Assembly (NCBI GenBank): GCA_050949825.1
Contig: JBMNGL010000013.1
Location: forward strand, 458,499 to 522,498
DNA: 64,000 nt
Source: DTU019 sp050949825
Lineage (GTDB): Bacteria; Bacillota; Syntrophomonadia; Syntrophomonadales; Syntrophomonadaceae
Direction: 5' to 3'
Shown one piece after another: positions 9,640 through 18,320 of this stretch. A model generated the notes under the pieces. It did not search any database. It was not told where the DNA came from and worked only from the letters and a program-made list of their open reading frames with translations. The position numbers were made by a program, and so were the translations under genes. The first letter of the stretch is position 1. Each line of letters opens with the position of its first letter.

Positions 9640-9936
9640 TTACGGGGCATCACCGTGGGGGATGCGGGTAATCTTACAGCCTTTGCCCCCGGGTTCAATG
9701 CGGTAGGTTTCCTCAATTGCCACCTGTTCCTGCAGCAATAAATCCCGCTGAAACTCAATATCATCAGGGTGGGTTTTAACTGCCAGGCCGCAACTGGCAG
9801 AAATTTCGCGGGGAATGGGTATAACAAGAAAAACCATCCCGGCCGCCTGTAGCACCTTCTCCGCCTTTAAAGCCTGGGTGGTGCTGCTAAAGGTGATAAG
9901 TCCAAAATCATCCAGTTTAACCAGGTTGCTGCTCAT
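9640..9936 (-). CDS. DUF3343 family protein
   Basis: A 98-residue protein with the DUF3343 pattern: FSSTTQALKAEKVLQAAG, then PIPREISASCGLAVK with a single conserved cysteine in the SCG motif. Family members are small soluble proteins often linked to selenium/sulfur carrier genes, but the role is unproven. It lies 17 bases downstream of the thioesterase gene on the same strand, so they are probably cotranscribed. An 8-bp hairpin (CGGCGATG / CATCGCCG, 9611-9630) follows the stop without a T run. Confidence 0.8.
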   Translation of the reverse strand: MSSNLVKLDDFGLITFSSTTQALKAEKVLQAAGMVFLVIPIPREISASCGLAVKTHPDDIEFQRDLLLQEQVAIEETYRIEPGGKGCKITRIPHGDAP

Positions 9937-9953
9937 TACTGTATCTCCACTTT

Positions 9954-10385
9954 TTATAATGAAATGTCTCCGATTCTAAGAAAGGTTCCTTTGGATTGGC
10001 TGATAAGCCGCTCCCCGGCCCAAACACCCGCTTCGGCAAAGATCAGGTTGCGACCCGCTTTAACTACTTTGCCCTTGCCCACCAGCCGTTCGCCGAAGGG
10101 AGCAGCAGCTATCATGGCCACCGATATGTCTGCAGTAACGGCAGTAATCCCCAGGGAGCGGATAGCATTGCCCATGGCCGCATCGGCCAGGGAGGTCATC
10201 AACCCGCCATGTATAACCCCCAGCGGGTTGGCATGTTTCGCACTGGTTTCCACCTCGAACTGGGACTCACCAGGCCCCAGGCGCGTCAGTTCTATCCCTA
10301 GCAGATTATAATAGGCGGTATCCTGCAGGGCTTTGTAAAGATAATCAAAAAGCCGGGCATCAATGCCCGCATTTTGGGCAGCCAC
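9954..10385 (-). CDS. PaaI-family hotdog thioesterase
   Basis: A 143-residue hotdog-fold acyl-CoA thioesterase. The catalytic-region signature NPLGVIHGGLMTSLADAAMG and the later ADISVAMIAAAP strand are typical of PaaI/YbgC-like hydrolases. The start is taken as GTG at 10385, seven bases after GGGAGGA; the ATG two codons upstream is too close to that RBS. It heads a two-gene unit with the DUF3343 gene. Substrate is unknown; aromatic or short acyl-CoAs are typical for the family. Confidence 0.83.
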   Translation of the reverse strand: MAAQNAGIDARLFDYLYKALQDTAYYNLLGIELTRLGPGESQFEVETSAKHANPLGVIHGGLMTSLADAAMGNAIRSLGITAVTADISVAMIAAAPFGERLVGKGKVVKAGRNLIFAEAGVWAGERLISQSKGTFLRIGDISL

Positions 10386-10512
10386 AATCATTCCTCCCTT
10401 TCATGATAAGGTTAATTATAGCATAACCGTAAGAGACAGTATTCCCTTGTCACCCCCTAATAATAATCACACCCTTATGGGTACAAAATAAGACCACAGG
10501 AGGTGTGATGAT

Positions 10513-11046
10513 TTGCATATATGGGGCTATTACGTGGAGCGAAAAAAGGCCATACTGATCGGGGCGGCATTGCTGTTGCTGCTGACCGTTTTATGGTCGG
10601 CTATAATCAAAAAGCCTTCCGCAGAAGTGCCGCAAAAGCCTTTGCTGGTGGAAGACACTGAAACACAGTGGTATATAAGGTTTTCCGTCCAAAATCAAAA
10701 AACCACCGCTTATGTGGAACCTGCTCAGGCACAGCGGGCTTCCAGCGGAGGCACTTATTATATTGGGGGAGTGGCAGTGCATCCTTTAAAACCCGGCGTC
10801 GACCCGCGCAATCCCATTATCCCCTTTGGAACCATGATTTACCTGGATGAGCCACTGCAGGTGCAAGGCCGGGAGATGTCGGCCTTCAAGGTCATCGATA
10901 CCGGGGATGTGGCCTATGGCCGCTATGGCAACACCCCATATTGGTTTGACATCTATTGGGGCCAGTCCAATTACTACAATGTCCAGAGTGCCAGCAAATT
11001 CGGCATTAAAACCGTAAATTATTATTGGTATGAACCGTGGCGTTAA
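10513..11046 (+). CDS. Membrane-anchored 3D-domain (RlpA/MltA-like barrel) protein
   Basis: A 177-residue protein with an N-terminal signal anchor (ILIGAALLLLLTVLWSA) and a C-terminal 3D domain. The domain shows the family pattern IPFGTMIYLDEP followed by VIDTGDVAYGRYG and WFDIYWG, carrying the conserved aspartates. 3D domains are double-psi barrels of cell-wall and spore-germination proteins such as YuiC and YabE, acting on peptidoglycan outside the membrane. The start is TTG, with AGGAGGTG seven bases upstream. Its stop overlaps the convergent macro-domain gene by four bases. Confidence 0.82.
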   Translation: MHIWGYYVERKKAILIGAALLLLLTVLWSAIIKKPSAEVPQKPLLVEDTETQWYIRFSVQNQKTTAYVEPAQAQRASSGGTYYIGGVAVHPLKPGVDPRNPIIPFGTMIYLDEPLQVQGREMSAFKVIDTGDVAYGRYGNTPYWFDIYWGQSNYYNVQSASKFGIKTVNYYWYEPWR

Positions 11047-11579
11047 TCAGCTATACTCTGCAGAGCCTGCTCGTGGATACGGGTTGTACTTTGATCGTAC
11101 AGCACCATGCGAATGTGTTTGACATGCTTAAGGCGGTCAGCTGTCTCCTTGATGGTCTGCAATGCCACCCGGGCAGCCTGCTCCACGGGGTAGCCGAAAA
11201 TCCCGGTGGATATGGCGGGAAAAGCGATGGATTCGATTTCCTTGGCATCTGCCAACTCGATTGCCTCGCGGTAACAACGGGCCAGCAAGTCAGCCTCGGG
11301 CTTGTCAACACCGTAAACCGGTCCCAGGCAATGCAGCACATACTGATTGGGCAGTTCATAGGCGGCGGTAATAACCACCTCACCGGGAGCAATTGGCGCA
11401 TAACGGGCTCCTTCCCGGGCCAATCCGGGACCTGCGGCGCGATGAAGGGCCCCGGCCACACCACCCCCGCTGGTTAACATGGCATTGGCAGCACAGACCA
11501 CTGCGGTCATATCCGCCTGAGCAGCTATGTCTCCCTGTTTAATCTCTATCTTGATCCCATTCCAAACAGCTTCAGCCAT
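11043..11579 (-). CDS. Macro-domain protein (ADP-ribose/OAADPR hydrolase type)
   Basis: A 178-residue stand-alone macro domain. It has the diagnostic blocks VVCAANAMLTSGGGVAGALHR (ADP-ribose loop), VLHCLGPVYG, and FPAISTGIFGYPVEQAA (phosphate loop). Bacterial members deacetylate O-acetyl-ADP-ribose or remove ADP-ribose from proteins. The chosen ATG has a purine-rich RBS (GGAGAGGAGAAGAGG); an ATG 24 bases earlier overlaps the stop of the upstream MBL gene in an ATGA junction. The two genes form an operon. Confidence 0.9.
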   Translation of the reverse strand: MAEAVWNGIKIEIKQGDIAAQADMTAVVCAANAMLTSGGGVAGALHRAAGPGLAREGARYAPIAPGEVVITAAYELPNQYVLHCLGPVYGVDKPEADLLARCYREAIELADAKEIESIAFPAISTGIFGYPVEQAARVALQTIKETADRLKHVKHIRMVLYDQSTTRIHEQALQSIAD

Positions 11580-11599
11580 ATCCTCTTCTCCTCTCCTTA

Positions 11600-12286
11600 T
11601 CATCGCATCAGTCGCTTTATATAACCTTGAATATAATCAGCCACAGCCTGAGCGGGGGAATAGATGCCGAAATGCCCCTCACAGAGAATATCAGCCTGCA
11701 AGTCCAGCAGTTTCTCCATGGACTTTTTCCACTGCGTCTTGTCCGAACCCCATTCCTTGGTGAAAGGGCCATGAATATCCTGCCCAAATAAAACCCTCTG
11801 CCCCTCTGTATCCACATAGGCGGCGATACTGCCCGGGGTATGCCCCGGGGTATGCACACAATGCAGAGCCAAATCCCCTATCATCACCGTCTCATCGGCA
11901 GACAAAACCCGGTCCACTTTCACCCCATTGTACTTTACTCCGTACCAGGCTGCCGCAGTCAGCTGTGGCAAGCCTTCTTCAATGGCAGGCAGTTCCAGGC
12001 GATGGGCAATGACTTCGGCCTGCAGTATCTTTTGAAAGGCTTCCACTCCGCCTATGTGGTCAATATGGCCATGAGTAAGCACAATGGTCTTGATTTGGTC
12101 CGGGTTTAACCCGCTGTAATCGATATTGTCCAGGATTTGGGCCACGCTTCCTCCGGCACCGGTGTCAATCAAACAGGAAGCCCCCTGCCCTTCCAGCAGG
12201 TAAACCATACAATCTTCGGCATCCGACAGCCTGCCGCCCCCGACCTGGTATATTCCGGGGGCAATGGTAATGACTCTTTTTTTCAT
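11600..12286 (-). CDS. MBL-fold metallo-hydrolase
   Basis: A 228-residue metallo-beta-lactamase-fold hydrolase. The dinuclear metal site is visible as HGHIDH (near residue 75), HTPGHTPGS, the bridging aspartate in FGQDIHG, and a late histidine in CEGHFGIY, the glyoxalase-II-like arrangement. Substrate is unknown. The start at 12286 gives MKKRVITIAPGIYQV with AAGGAAGGGG upstream; the ATG 48 bases earlier lacks an RBS. It is cotranscribed with the macro-domain gene. Confidence 0.88.
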   Translation of the reverse strand: MKKRVITIAPGIYQVGGGRLSDAEDCMVYLLEGQGASCLIDTGAGGSVAQILDNIDYSGLNPDQIKTIVLTHGHIDHIGGVEAFQKILQAEVIAHRLELPAIEEGLPQLTAAAWYGVKYNGVKVDRVLSADETVMIGDLALHCVHTPGHTPGSIAAYVDTEGQRVLFGQDIHGPFTKEWGSDKTQWKKSMEKLLDLQADILCEGHFGIYSPAQAVADYIQGYIKRLMR

Positions 12287-12728
12287 GTCATACCCCTTCC
12301 TTAAGCAAAGCACGACTTCGTTTTTACTGGCCATTTCCCTTTTAGATTACCCCGACCTGCCCTGTTTTTCAATCACTGCTGGAGCTGTGAGCCGTCCAAA
12401 CAACATCTTGTCCAGCATTACCTCAGCCTGAATCGAAGTTGATCAGCAGGTGGATTCAATGGGATTTTTCGTTATGCATATCATTCGTTACCGTTGTCGC
12501 AGAAATGGGGTTGTCAACAACCCAGTTTAGGTTGTGTGAAAACCGCGTGGCGCTTTTTTCTTCGCTGCACCTATAACCATAAAAGCGTTATTGGAGGATA
12601 AAGGCCCGATCAAACCCGATATTCTCCAAACATCCTCCATATTTAAAGCAATAACTTGACGACTTTAATAATTACCACGCAGGCTGCCGTCATCATGACA
12701 TCCTTTCCAAGGACACCTTTACCCCACT
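12287..12728. other. Intergenic region, nothing clear
   Basis: About 440 bases with no supported ORF. A possible -35 (TTGACG near 12655) followed by AT-rich sequence is seen on the plus strand, but no gene follows it. The RBS of the MBL gene lies at the left edge. Confidence 0.3.
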
Positions 12729-12754
12729 AAAAAACAGCAGGGTTCCCTGCTGTT
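12729..12754 (-). terminator. Intrinsic terminator of the DUF4870 gene
   Basis: A 10-bp perfect stem (AACAGCAGGG / CCCTGCTGTT) with a 2-base centre, followed on the minus strand by six Ts. It lies just past the stop of the DUF4870 gene. Confidence 0.85.
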
Positions 12755-12781
12755 ATTATCCATTGCTATATTTACCGCCAA

Positions 12782-13168
12782 TTACTTGAGAAAGCGAATC
12801 GTTAACGGGTATTGATAGTGCTGCCCATTGCTGGTATTGACCGCCGCGATGATAACCAGCACCACATCGGCGCCTCCCAGAATGCCTAGCAGCAATAGAG
12901 TCAATACACTTAAAGGTATAAAAAGAATGGTCACAAACAACAAGCCGGACAGTATCAACCCGACCAGGGCATAAATGGACATAGAGATTTGAAAATTCAG
13001 GGATTCTTTGCCCTGCTCATCGACCAGCTGGTATTGATCTTTGCGCAATAGCCAGACTATCAACGGGCCCAATATGTTTGCCAGAGGAATCCCGGTGACG
13101 ACAAGCAGTGCGCTCAAGTGGCAAGCCATGGCCCAATTGCGTTCGGTCATATCACTGCCGGAATTCAT
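12782..13168 (-). CDS. DUF4870-family membrane protein
   Basis: A 128-residue protein of the DUF4870 type: an N-terminal segment with WAMACHLSALL, a loop with VDEQGKESLNFQ, two or three hydrophobic helices, and the C-terminal GQHYQYPLTIRFLK. The family is of unknown function. The ATG at 13168 is preceded by GGAGGT at ten bases; an upstream ATG lacks an RBS. A second, divergent DUF4870-like gene lies at 60070-60429. Confidence 0.85.
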   Translation of the reverse strand: MNSGSDMTERNWAMACHLSALLVVTGIPLANILGPLIVWLLRKDQYQLVDEQGKESLNFQISMSIYALVGLILSGLLFVTILFIPLSVLTLLLLGILGGADVVLVIIAAVNTSNGQHYQYPLTIRFLK

Positions 13169-13283
13169 AGTATAATATACCTCCATATCACTAAATACCC
13201 CTCGGGCTGTCATATTATTATACTATACCATCCCGGCGATTGTTCATATTAATGTCAATGCTGCCATTAATAGACCCGCTTGC

Positions 13284-13391
13284 CTAAACGATGGCTAAAA
13301 AAACTACCGCAAATACATAGGTAACAGCCATCATGAGCAGTGCTCCACCACATGCCTGAAGGAAATCCCCCTTACTCAATCCCTGAAACAT
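13284..13391 (-). CDS. SOS-controlled 35-residue single-pass membrane peptide
   Basis: A complete small gene: ATG preceded by GGGGGAGAGG, 35 codons, TAG stop. The peptide has a short polar N-terminus (MFQGLSKGDFLQAC), then one continuous hydrophobic helix (GGALLMMAVTYVFAVVFLAIV) reaching the C-terminus. Upstream are a consensus-like promoter and two LexA boxes, so expression is predicted only after DNA damage. Size, topology and regulation resemble SOS-induced small membrane proteins that block division or depolarise membranes (SidA, SosA/YneA and TisB are analogues, not homologues I can demonstrate). Function is inference. Confidence 0.72.
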   Translation of the reverse strand: MFQGLSKGDFLQACGGALLMMAVTYVFAVVFLAIV

Positions 13392-13409
13392 GTCCTCTCC
13401 CCCTTTTTG

Positions 13410-13460
13410 CGAACATATGTTCTTGCAAATTATTCTATATGCAAACACTTGTTCTGTCAA
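13410..13460 (-). promoter_or_regulatory. SOS promoter with two LexA boxes
   Basis: Read on the minus strand: TTGACA (-35, 13460-13455), 18 bases, then TAGAAT (-10). One box, GAACAAGTGTTT (13454-13443), lies between the hexamers. A second, GAACATATGTTC (13422-13411, preceded on the plus strand by C), lies just downstream of the -10. Both fit the Gram-positive LexA consensus GAACN4GTTY, and their centres are 32 bp apart. The arrangement would occlude RNA polymerase. The first codon of the small peptide is about 20 bases downstream. Confidence 0.82.
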
Positions 13461-13586
13461 TCCTTAAGCAGAAACCAAATTGAATGGTACTTTTTTTAAA
13501 AAAAAAGGATCTACAGCACTCGCCCCTTTTATTTTCCGTACCAGGCCGGTTTTGCTATAATAGCAGTACATTAGGAGGCTAAAGAC

Positions 13587-14858
13587 ATGAAAGATACTGC
13601 TATTAAAAGCTCGATTATCAAGGATATCGGCCTGGCCGCGGAGGGACAACGCAAATTGGAATGGGTTAAGGGGCGCATGCCGGTCATGAATGAACTGCAC
13701 CGGGATTATGCGCAAAGCAGGCCCCTGGAAGGTAAGATCATCGCCTGCTGCCTGCATTTGGAGGCAAAAACCGGCTATTTGCTGCAAACCCTGCAGGCGT
13801 CCGGCGCCAGGGTGGTAGCCTGTGCCAGCAATCCCCTCTCAACTCAGGATGATGTGGTAGCGGCTCTGGTTGACAGCGGCATAACCGTATTTGCCTATCA
13901 CGGCGAATCCACCCCTGAATACCAGCGTTTCCTGGGCCTGGCCCTGGATGCACAGCCGGACGCCATCATTGACGACGGCGCTGATCTGGTAACCTTACTG
14001 CACAAGGAACGGCATGAGCAGGCCCGGACTATCATGGGGGCCTGTGAGGAAACCACCACCGGAATTGTCAGATTAAAAGCCATGGATCGAGAAAAAGCCT
14101 TGCTTTTTCCTGTCATCGCGGTTAATGACGCCTATATGAAATACCTGTTTGACAATCGTTATGGCACCGGGCAATCGGTTTGGGACGGAATCAACCGTAC
14201 CACCAATCTGGTGGTGGCCGGTAAAAACGTGGTAGTGGCCGGATACGGGTGGTGCGGCAAAGGGGTTTCCATGCGCGCCTTAGGTATGGGCGCCAGGGTG
14301 ATTATCACCGAAATTGATCCCATAAAGGCTAATGAGGCCATTATGGATGGTTTTCAGGTCATGCCCATGCTGGAGGCAGCCCGTTTGGGAGATATTTTTA
14401 TAACCGTTACGGGAAACATCAACGTCATCCGCAAAGAGCACATGCGATTGATGAAGGATGGAGCCATTATGGCCAATGCGGGACATTTTGACGTGGAAGT
14501 ATCCAAAGGCGATTTGCAGGCCCTGGCCGCGTCGCGGCGCCAGCTCAAAAACAATATTGAGGAATTTCAGCTGGCAGACGGCCGCCGGGTATTTCTGCTG
14601 GCCGAGGGACGCCTGGTCAACCTGGCGGCTGGAGACGGACATCCGGCGGAGGTTATGGATCTGAGCTTTTCGCTGCAGGCTCTATCACTGGTCTATTTGA
14701 TACAAAATCACCTTCAACTGGGTTGTCATGTCTACAACGTTCCCGAAGCCATCGATAAGCGGGTGGCTTTACTCAAACTGCAGGCAGAAGGGGTGCTAAT
14801 AGACAACTTAACCGGTGAACAAGAAAAATACCTGGCCAATTGGGACACCAATCTCTAG
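13587..14858 (+). CDS. ahcY: S-adenosylhomocysteine hydrolase
   Basis: A 423-residue enzyme that splits S-adenosylhomocysteine to adenosine and homocysteine in the activated methyl cycle. Visible landmarks are HLEAKTGYLLQTL (substrate domain), DDGADL, EETTTGIVRLKAM, NDAYMKYLFDNRYGTGQS, and the NAD Rossmann motif VVVAGYGWCGKGVS near residue 210. It lacks the roughly 40-residue insertion of the eukaryotic/proteobacterial type, so it belongs to the shorter form seen in archaea and many anaerobes. RBS AGGAGG precedes the ATG. It diverges from the SOS peptide and shares its intergenic region. Confidence 0.95.
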   Translation: MKDTAIKSSIIKDIGLAAEGQRKLEWVKGRMPVMNELHRDYAQSRPLEGKIIACCLHLEAKTGYLLQTLQASGARVVACASNPLSTQDDVVAALVDSGITVFAYHGESTPEYQRFLGLALDAQPDAIIDDGADLVTLLHKERHEQARTIMGACEETTTGIVRLKAMDREKALLFPVIAVNDAYMKYLFDNRYGTGQSVWDGINRTTNLVVAGKNVVVAGYGWCGKGVSMRALGMGARVIITEIDPIKANEAIMDGFQVMPMLEAARLGDIFITVTGNINVIRKEHMRLMKDGAIMANAGHFDVEVSKGDLQALAASRRQLKNNIEEFQLADGRRVFLLAEGRLVNLAAGDGHPAEVMDLSFSLQALSLVYLIQNHLQLGCHVYNVPEAIDKRVALLKLQAEGVLIDNLTGEQEKYLANWDTNL

Positions 14859-14963
14859 GGTTCTCTAAATTAAATTACGCTCGCCAAATACCGCCATTTG
14901 ATTGCATACCAATACCGCCTTTCAGGCATAATAAATAATGCTACCAGGAAAGGCGGTTTTGTT

Positions 14964-15908
14964 ATGGAAACAACGGTCAAACGTTATATATGGCTATTTT
15001 TCGCAGTTTTAATCGCAGTCATGGTGGGTGCTTATCTTATGCAGATAATAACAGCCCCGCAGGCTAAGCCCCTGGGTGATAATGACGCCGCTTCATCCTA
15101 CTACACCGTGTGGGACGAGCAGGGCCGGGTAGTTCTCGAAACCGGCATCCCTATTCAAATCAATGATGAATACATCAGCGCTCAAAATATTCATTATTGT
15201 ATTACCAGGGTAGAACAAACCCAGGCCTGGGCGGCTATCCAGCCACCGCTCATCCCTGAGCAGGCTCGCAATCTTGATTATACGGCTGCGCAGCTTGCTC
15301 CAGGCCCCAGTATACCTGTGCAGACCCCGCCTCAGAACATTCATGTGGTGATCTATCACACTCACAGTGACGAATCCTATGTCCCCACCTCCGGAGTATC
15401 CTCCAAACCCGGTGACGGAGATGTTTATAACGTCGGCGCCGCCCTGGCCGATACCTTTTCCCTCAATGGGATCAGTGTTACCCATAGCTTCAACGAACAC
15501 GGTCCCCACGATATCAATGCTTATCACCGCTCGCGGCGCACCGCCACGCAATTGCTAAAAGAAGGGCCTGACGCCGCCTTCGATATTCACCGCGATTCAG
15601 CCCCCGCTCAAGCCTATCAAACGACTATTAATGGCATCCCTACATCCCGAGTGATGATCGTTATGGGCCGCTCCAACCCCAATTTTCAAACTAACCTGGA
15701 TTATGCGCTGCGGGTAAAAGCAGCGGTCGACTCCCTTTATCCAGGTCTGTTACGCGGCATATTTATCGGTCAAGGTGATTACAATCAGGACCTGTATCCT
15801 ACCGCACTGCTATTGGAGGTGGGTACTGACGGGGTTTCTCTTTTGGCCGCAGAACGGGCTGTTCGTGCCATGGGCGATGCCTTGATTGCGGTATTGCGCA
15901 GTCGTTAG
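14964..15908 (+). CDS. spoIIP: Stage II sporulation protein P family
   Basis: A 314-residue protein with an N-terminal membrane anchor (residues 8-30) and a SpoIIP amidase/endopeptidase domain. Key blocks are VIYHTHSDESYVPT (zinc-binding and catalytic HTH..E), DVYNVGAALAD, AFDIHRDS and LLEVGTDGVSL. SpoIIP degrades septal peptidoglycan during forespore engulfment together with SpoIID and SpoIIM. I chose the ATG with AGGAAAGGCGG upstream; the longer frame starting at 14898 lacks an RBS. It supports a spore-forming host. Confidence 0.92.
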   Translation: METTVKRYIWLFFAVLIAVMVGAYLMQIITAPQAKPLGDNDAASSYYTVWDEQGRVVLETGIPIQINDEYISAQNIHYCITRVEQTQAWAAIQPPLIPEQARNLDYTAAQLAPGPSIPVQTPPQNIHVVIYHTHSDESYVPTSGVSSKPGDGDVYNVGAALADTFSLNGISVTHSFNEHGPHDINAYHRSRRTATQLLKEGPDAAFDIHRDSAPAQAYQTTINGIPTSRVMIVMGRSNPNFQTNLDYALRVKAAVDSLYPGLLRGIFIGQGDYNQDLYPTALLLEVGTDGVSLLAAERAVRAMGDALIAVLRSR

Positions 15909-16068
15909 AACTTCAGCAGCTCGGGCCAAGACGGGGACATTCTTCCTGCCCCCATGCTCTCCTCAGGCAGATTGCTTCTTTCCCGGAACGGATATTTATA
16001 TAATAATAAGGGTTACAGACTAATCACAGCATTCAACAGACGTAGATATAGCTGGGGAAGGGTAATTT

Positions 16069-17466
16069 ATGAAAATAGAAACCAAATGGCGGGTACTGGC
16101 CATTGTTTGCATAGGCATATTTATGTCCACCCTGGATGGAAGTATATTAAATATTGCCAATCCGACCATTGCCCGCAGCCTGAGCGTCGATCTCAAACAG
16201 ATTCAATGGGTTGTAACCGGCTATATGCTTGCGATAACGGCTTCCCTGCTATTTTTCGGCAATCTGGGGGATAAGATCGGCAGTAATAAGGTTTATACCA
16301 TTGGTTTTCTCCTTTTTACGCTGGGTTCCTTGTTCTGCGGGCTTTCTTCCAGTCTGCCCGGTTTGATTGCGGCGCGGATCTTTCAAGCGCTGGGAGCCAG
16401 TATGCTTATGGCGACAGGAATTGGCCTGGTTTCCAACAGCTTCCCCCCGGAGGAACGGGGCAAGGCTTTGGGATTCACCGGGAGTATCGTCGGCATCGGC
16501 AATATGAGCGGTCCCGCCCTGGGCGGTTTTCTGGTGGCCCGCTTCGCCTGGCCGGTTATATTCTGGATAAACATCCCCATTGGGGTGGCAGCTTTTTATC
16601 TTGCCTGGCGCTTCTTGCCCCAACAAGCCACAAGCGATAATGGCAAAAGCTTTGATCCGGGCGGCATTGTACTCTTTGGGCTGGCCGCGATTATCCTGGT
16701 TTTGTCTATGGCGACCGGGGTCAGCATCGATTGGCGCCTGTCCCTGCTGGGATTGTTCCTGCTGCTATGGTTCTACTGGTTTGAAAAAGGCAATCCCAAA
16801 GCGATGTTGGATCTGGGCTTGTTTCGTATTAAGCCTTTCTTATATGGCAATATTATGGGTTTTATTATCTACGTTGCCCAGACCTTTATGTTTTTCCTGC
16901 TGCCCTTTTATCTAGAGCGACTGCTGGGCTACTCCCCGGCTCAATCAGGTTTGTTCATGACCATACCACCGGTGTGCATGGCGGTGACAGCGCCGCTGGC
17001 GGGCAGCCTCTCCGATCGTGTCGGCCCGGCGCGCTTGACCTCCATCTCCTACCTGCTAATCAGTATTGCTTTTGCGGTGTTTAGTGCCATGAGCGAAAAT
17101 ACTGTTCCCCTCCACATCATTGCCGGGCTGGTTATTATAGGCATTGGTATGGGATGTTTCGGATCCCCCAACAACAGTTCCATTCTTGGTTCAGTCCCCA
17201 AAAGCAAAGCCGGTTACACCGGCGGATTTATCGCCACGGTTCGCAATTTCGGTTTTTCATTGGGCATTGCCCTATCCGCCAGCCTGTTTACCTGGTTCTT
17301 TACCATGAATCAGCAGACCATGGCATACCAGGATGCTTATGTGCTGGCATCACACCGGGTCTATCTGTTTGCCGTGGGAATGAGTCTGACCGGTTTGGTG
17401 ATCTCACTTTTTACCGGTGCTATCCGCGAAAGCCCGAGCAAGACAGCCCTGGACCCGGAAGCCTGA
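16069..17466 (+). CDS. MFS transporter, DHA2 (EmrB/QacA-like) family
   Basis: A 465-residue major facilitator with about 14 hydrophobic helices. Motif A is LGDKIGSNKVY. The DHA2 signature STLDGSILNIANPTIARSL lies in helix 1 and QIQWVVTGYMLAITASL in helix 2; motif C-like glycines (GFTGSIVGIGNMSGPALGGFL) lie in helix 5. It is a proton-coupled drug or metabolite exporter; substrate is unknown. RBS GGGGAAGGG lies before the ATG. It is monocistronic and upstream of tRNA-Arg. Confidence 0.9.
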   Translation: MKIETKWRVLAIVCIGIFMSTLDGSILNIANPTIARSLSVDLKQIQWVVTGYMLAITASLLFFGNLGDKIGSNKVYTIGFLLFTLGSLFCGLSSSLPGLIAARIFQALGASMLMATGIGLVSNSFPPEERGKALGFTGSIVGIGNMSGPALGGFLVARFAWPVIFWINIPIGVAAFYLAWRFLPQQATSDNGKSFDPGGIVLFGLAAIILVLSMATGVSIDWRLSLLGLFLLLWFYWFEKGNPKAMLDLGLFRIKPFLYGNIMGFIIYVAQTFMFFLLPFYLERLLGYSPAQSGLFMTIPPVCMAVTAPLAGSLSDRVGPARLTSISYLLISIAFAVFSAMSENTVPLHIIAGLVIIGIGMGCFGSPNNSSILGSVPKSKAGYTGGFIATVRNFGFSLGIALSASLFTWFFTMNQQTMAYQDAYVLASHRVYLFAVGMSLTGLVISLFTGAIRESPSKTALDPEA

Positions 17467-17537
17467 TCTTCGCCCCTAAAACTGACGGCTGACCTTTGAC
17501 CTGGCTTTTTAATTCTGCTATAATCAGTATGCATTAT

Positions 17538-17612
17538 GCGCCCGTAGCTCAGTGGATAGAGCACCGGCCTCCGGAGCCGGGAGCGGAGGTTCGATTCCTC
17601 TCGGGCGTACCA
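17538..17612 (+). tRNA. tRNA-Arg (anticodon CCG)
   Basis: A 75-base cloverleaf with encoded CCA. The acceptor stem GCGCCCG pairs with CGGGCGT (one G-U pair). The D arm is present (AGCTCAGTGGATAGAGC). The anticodon stem-loop has CTCCGGA in the loop, giving anticodon CCG, and the T arm has GTTCGATTC. A terminator follows immediately. Confidence 0.97.
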
Positions 17613-17625
17613 TTAGTAAAATCGG

Positions 17626-17658
17626 CACTTTCAGAGGTTCCTGAAAGTGTTTTTTTTT
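17626..17658 (+). terminator. Intrinsic terminator after tRNA-Arg
   Basis: A 9-bp stem (CACTTTCAG / CTGAAAGTG) with a 6-base loop and at least eight Ts. Confidence 0.92.
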
Positions 17659-17811
17659 GGTTTGCATCCTAGCTATTATTACAGCGATAAAAGCCTATTC
17701 AGCAAGATGATCTTGTGTAAATATTCTTTACTGCACATAATCCTACTAATGTTTATTAAGATAGTATTTATTCCTCTTTCTATTTGTGTCGTTAAATATG
17801 AATAATGGGGA

Positions 17812-18309
17812 TTATATGTAGTATTTATCGAGTTCCCATTTCAAGGGATTTGTATCAATATATTCCCATATTTTCCGGTATTCTGTTTCGTTGCGGATAA
17901 TATGGTCATGGTACGACTTCTGCCAAATCTTTTTGTCAAATGGTGGGTATTCTCCCTTTTTAACAAAGTTAATATATAGTCTTGTGGTTAATGTTTTAAA
18001 TCGTTTTATATATTCAGATAATGTAGGGAACGGCCCCTGTGCCGTTCCGTCATGTTGTATCAACATAATCGCGTGTAAGTGGTTTGGCATAACAATAAAT
18101 TTGTCGATAATTATATCCGGATAAAATCCTGATATTTCTTCAAATTTATTAAATACCATTAAACCTGCATTATTTAAAATCAAATTACTGTTTTCAATTC
18201 TTCCAAACAAAGGCAATCGATTTTGGGTGCATATTGTGATGAAATACGCATTATTTTGACTATAATTATAGTTTTGGAGACGCTGTAATTTGCGTTGCGG
18301 TAAATTCAT
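17812..18309 (-). CDS. REP-associated tyrosine transposase (RAYT, Y1/IS200-like)
   Basis: A 165-residue HUH single-strand transposase. The HUH histidines are in NHLHAIMLI, and the likely catalytic tyrosine is in WQKSYHDHIIRNETEY; the ending IDTNPLKWE is typical for RAYTs. I start at the ATG giving MNLPQRKLQRL; a longer GTG start would take its first codons from the neighbouring repeat. It lies directly beside a tandem REP array and itself contains one REP unit, supporting a domesticated REP-mobilising enzyme. Confidence 0.9.
   Translation of the reverse strand: MNLPQRKLQRLQNYNYSQNNAYFITICTQNRLPLFGRIENSNLILNNAGLMVFNKFEEISGFYPDIIIDKFIVMPNHLHAIMLIQHDGTAQGPFPTLSEYIKRFKTLTTRLYINFVKKGEYPPFDKKIWQKSYHDHIIRNETEYRKIWEYIDTNPLKWELDKYYI
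18023..18048 (-). repeat. REP unit inside the RAYT coding sequence
   Basis: Read on the minus strand it starts GGAACGGCACAGGGGCCG and ends GTTCCCTAC. This is nearly identical to the 40-bp array unit next to the gene, but in the opposite orientation, and it is translated in frame as part of HDGTAQGPFPT. Confidence 0.8.
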
Positions 18310-18320
18310 GAAATCACCGT

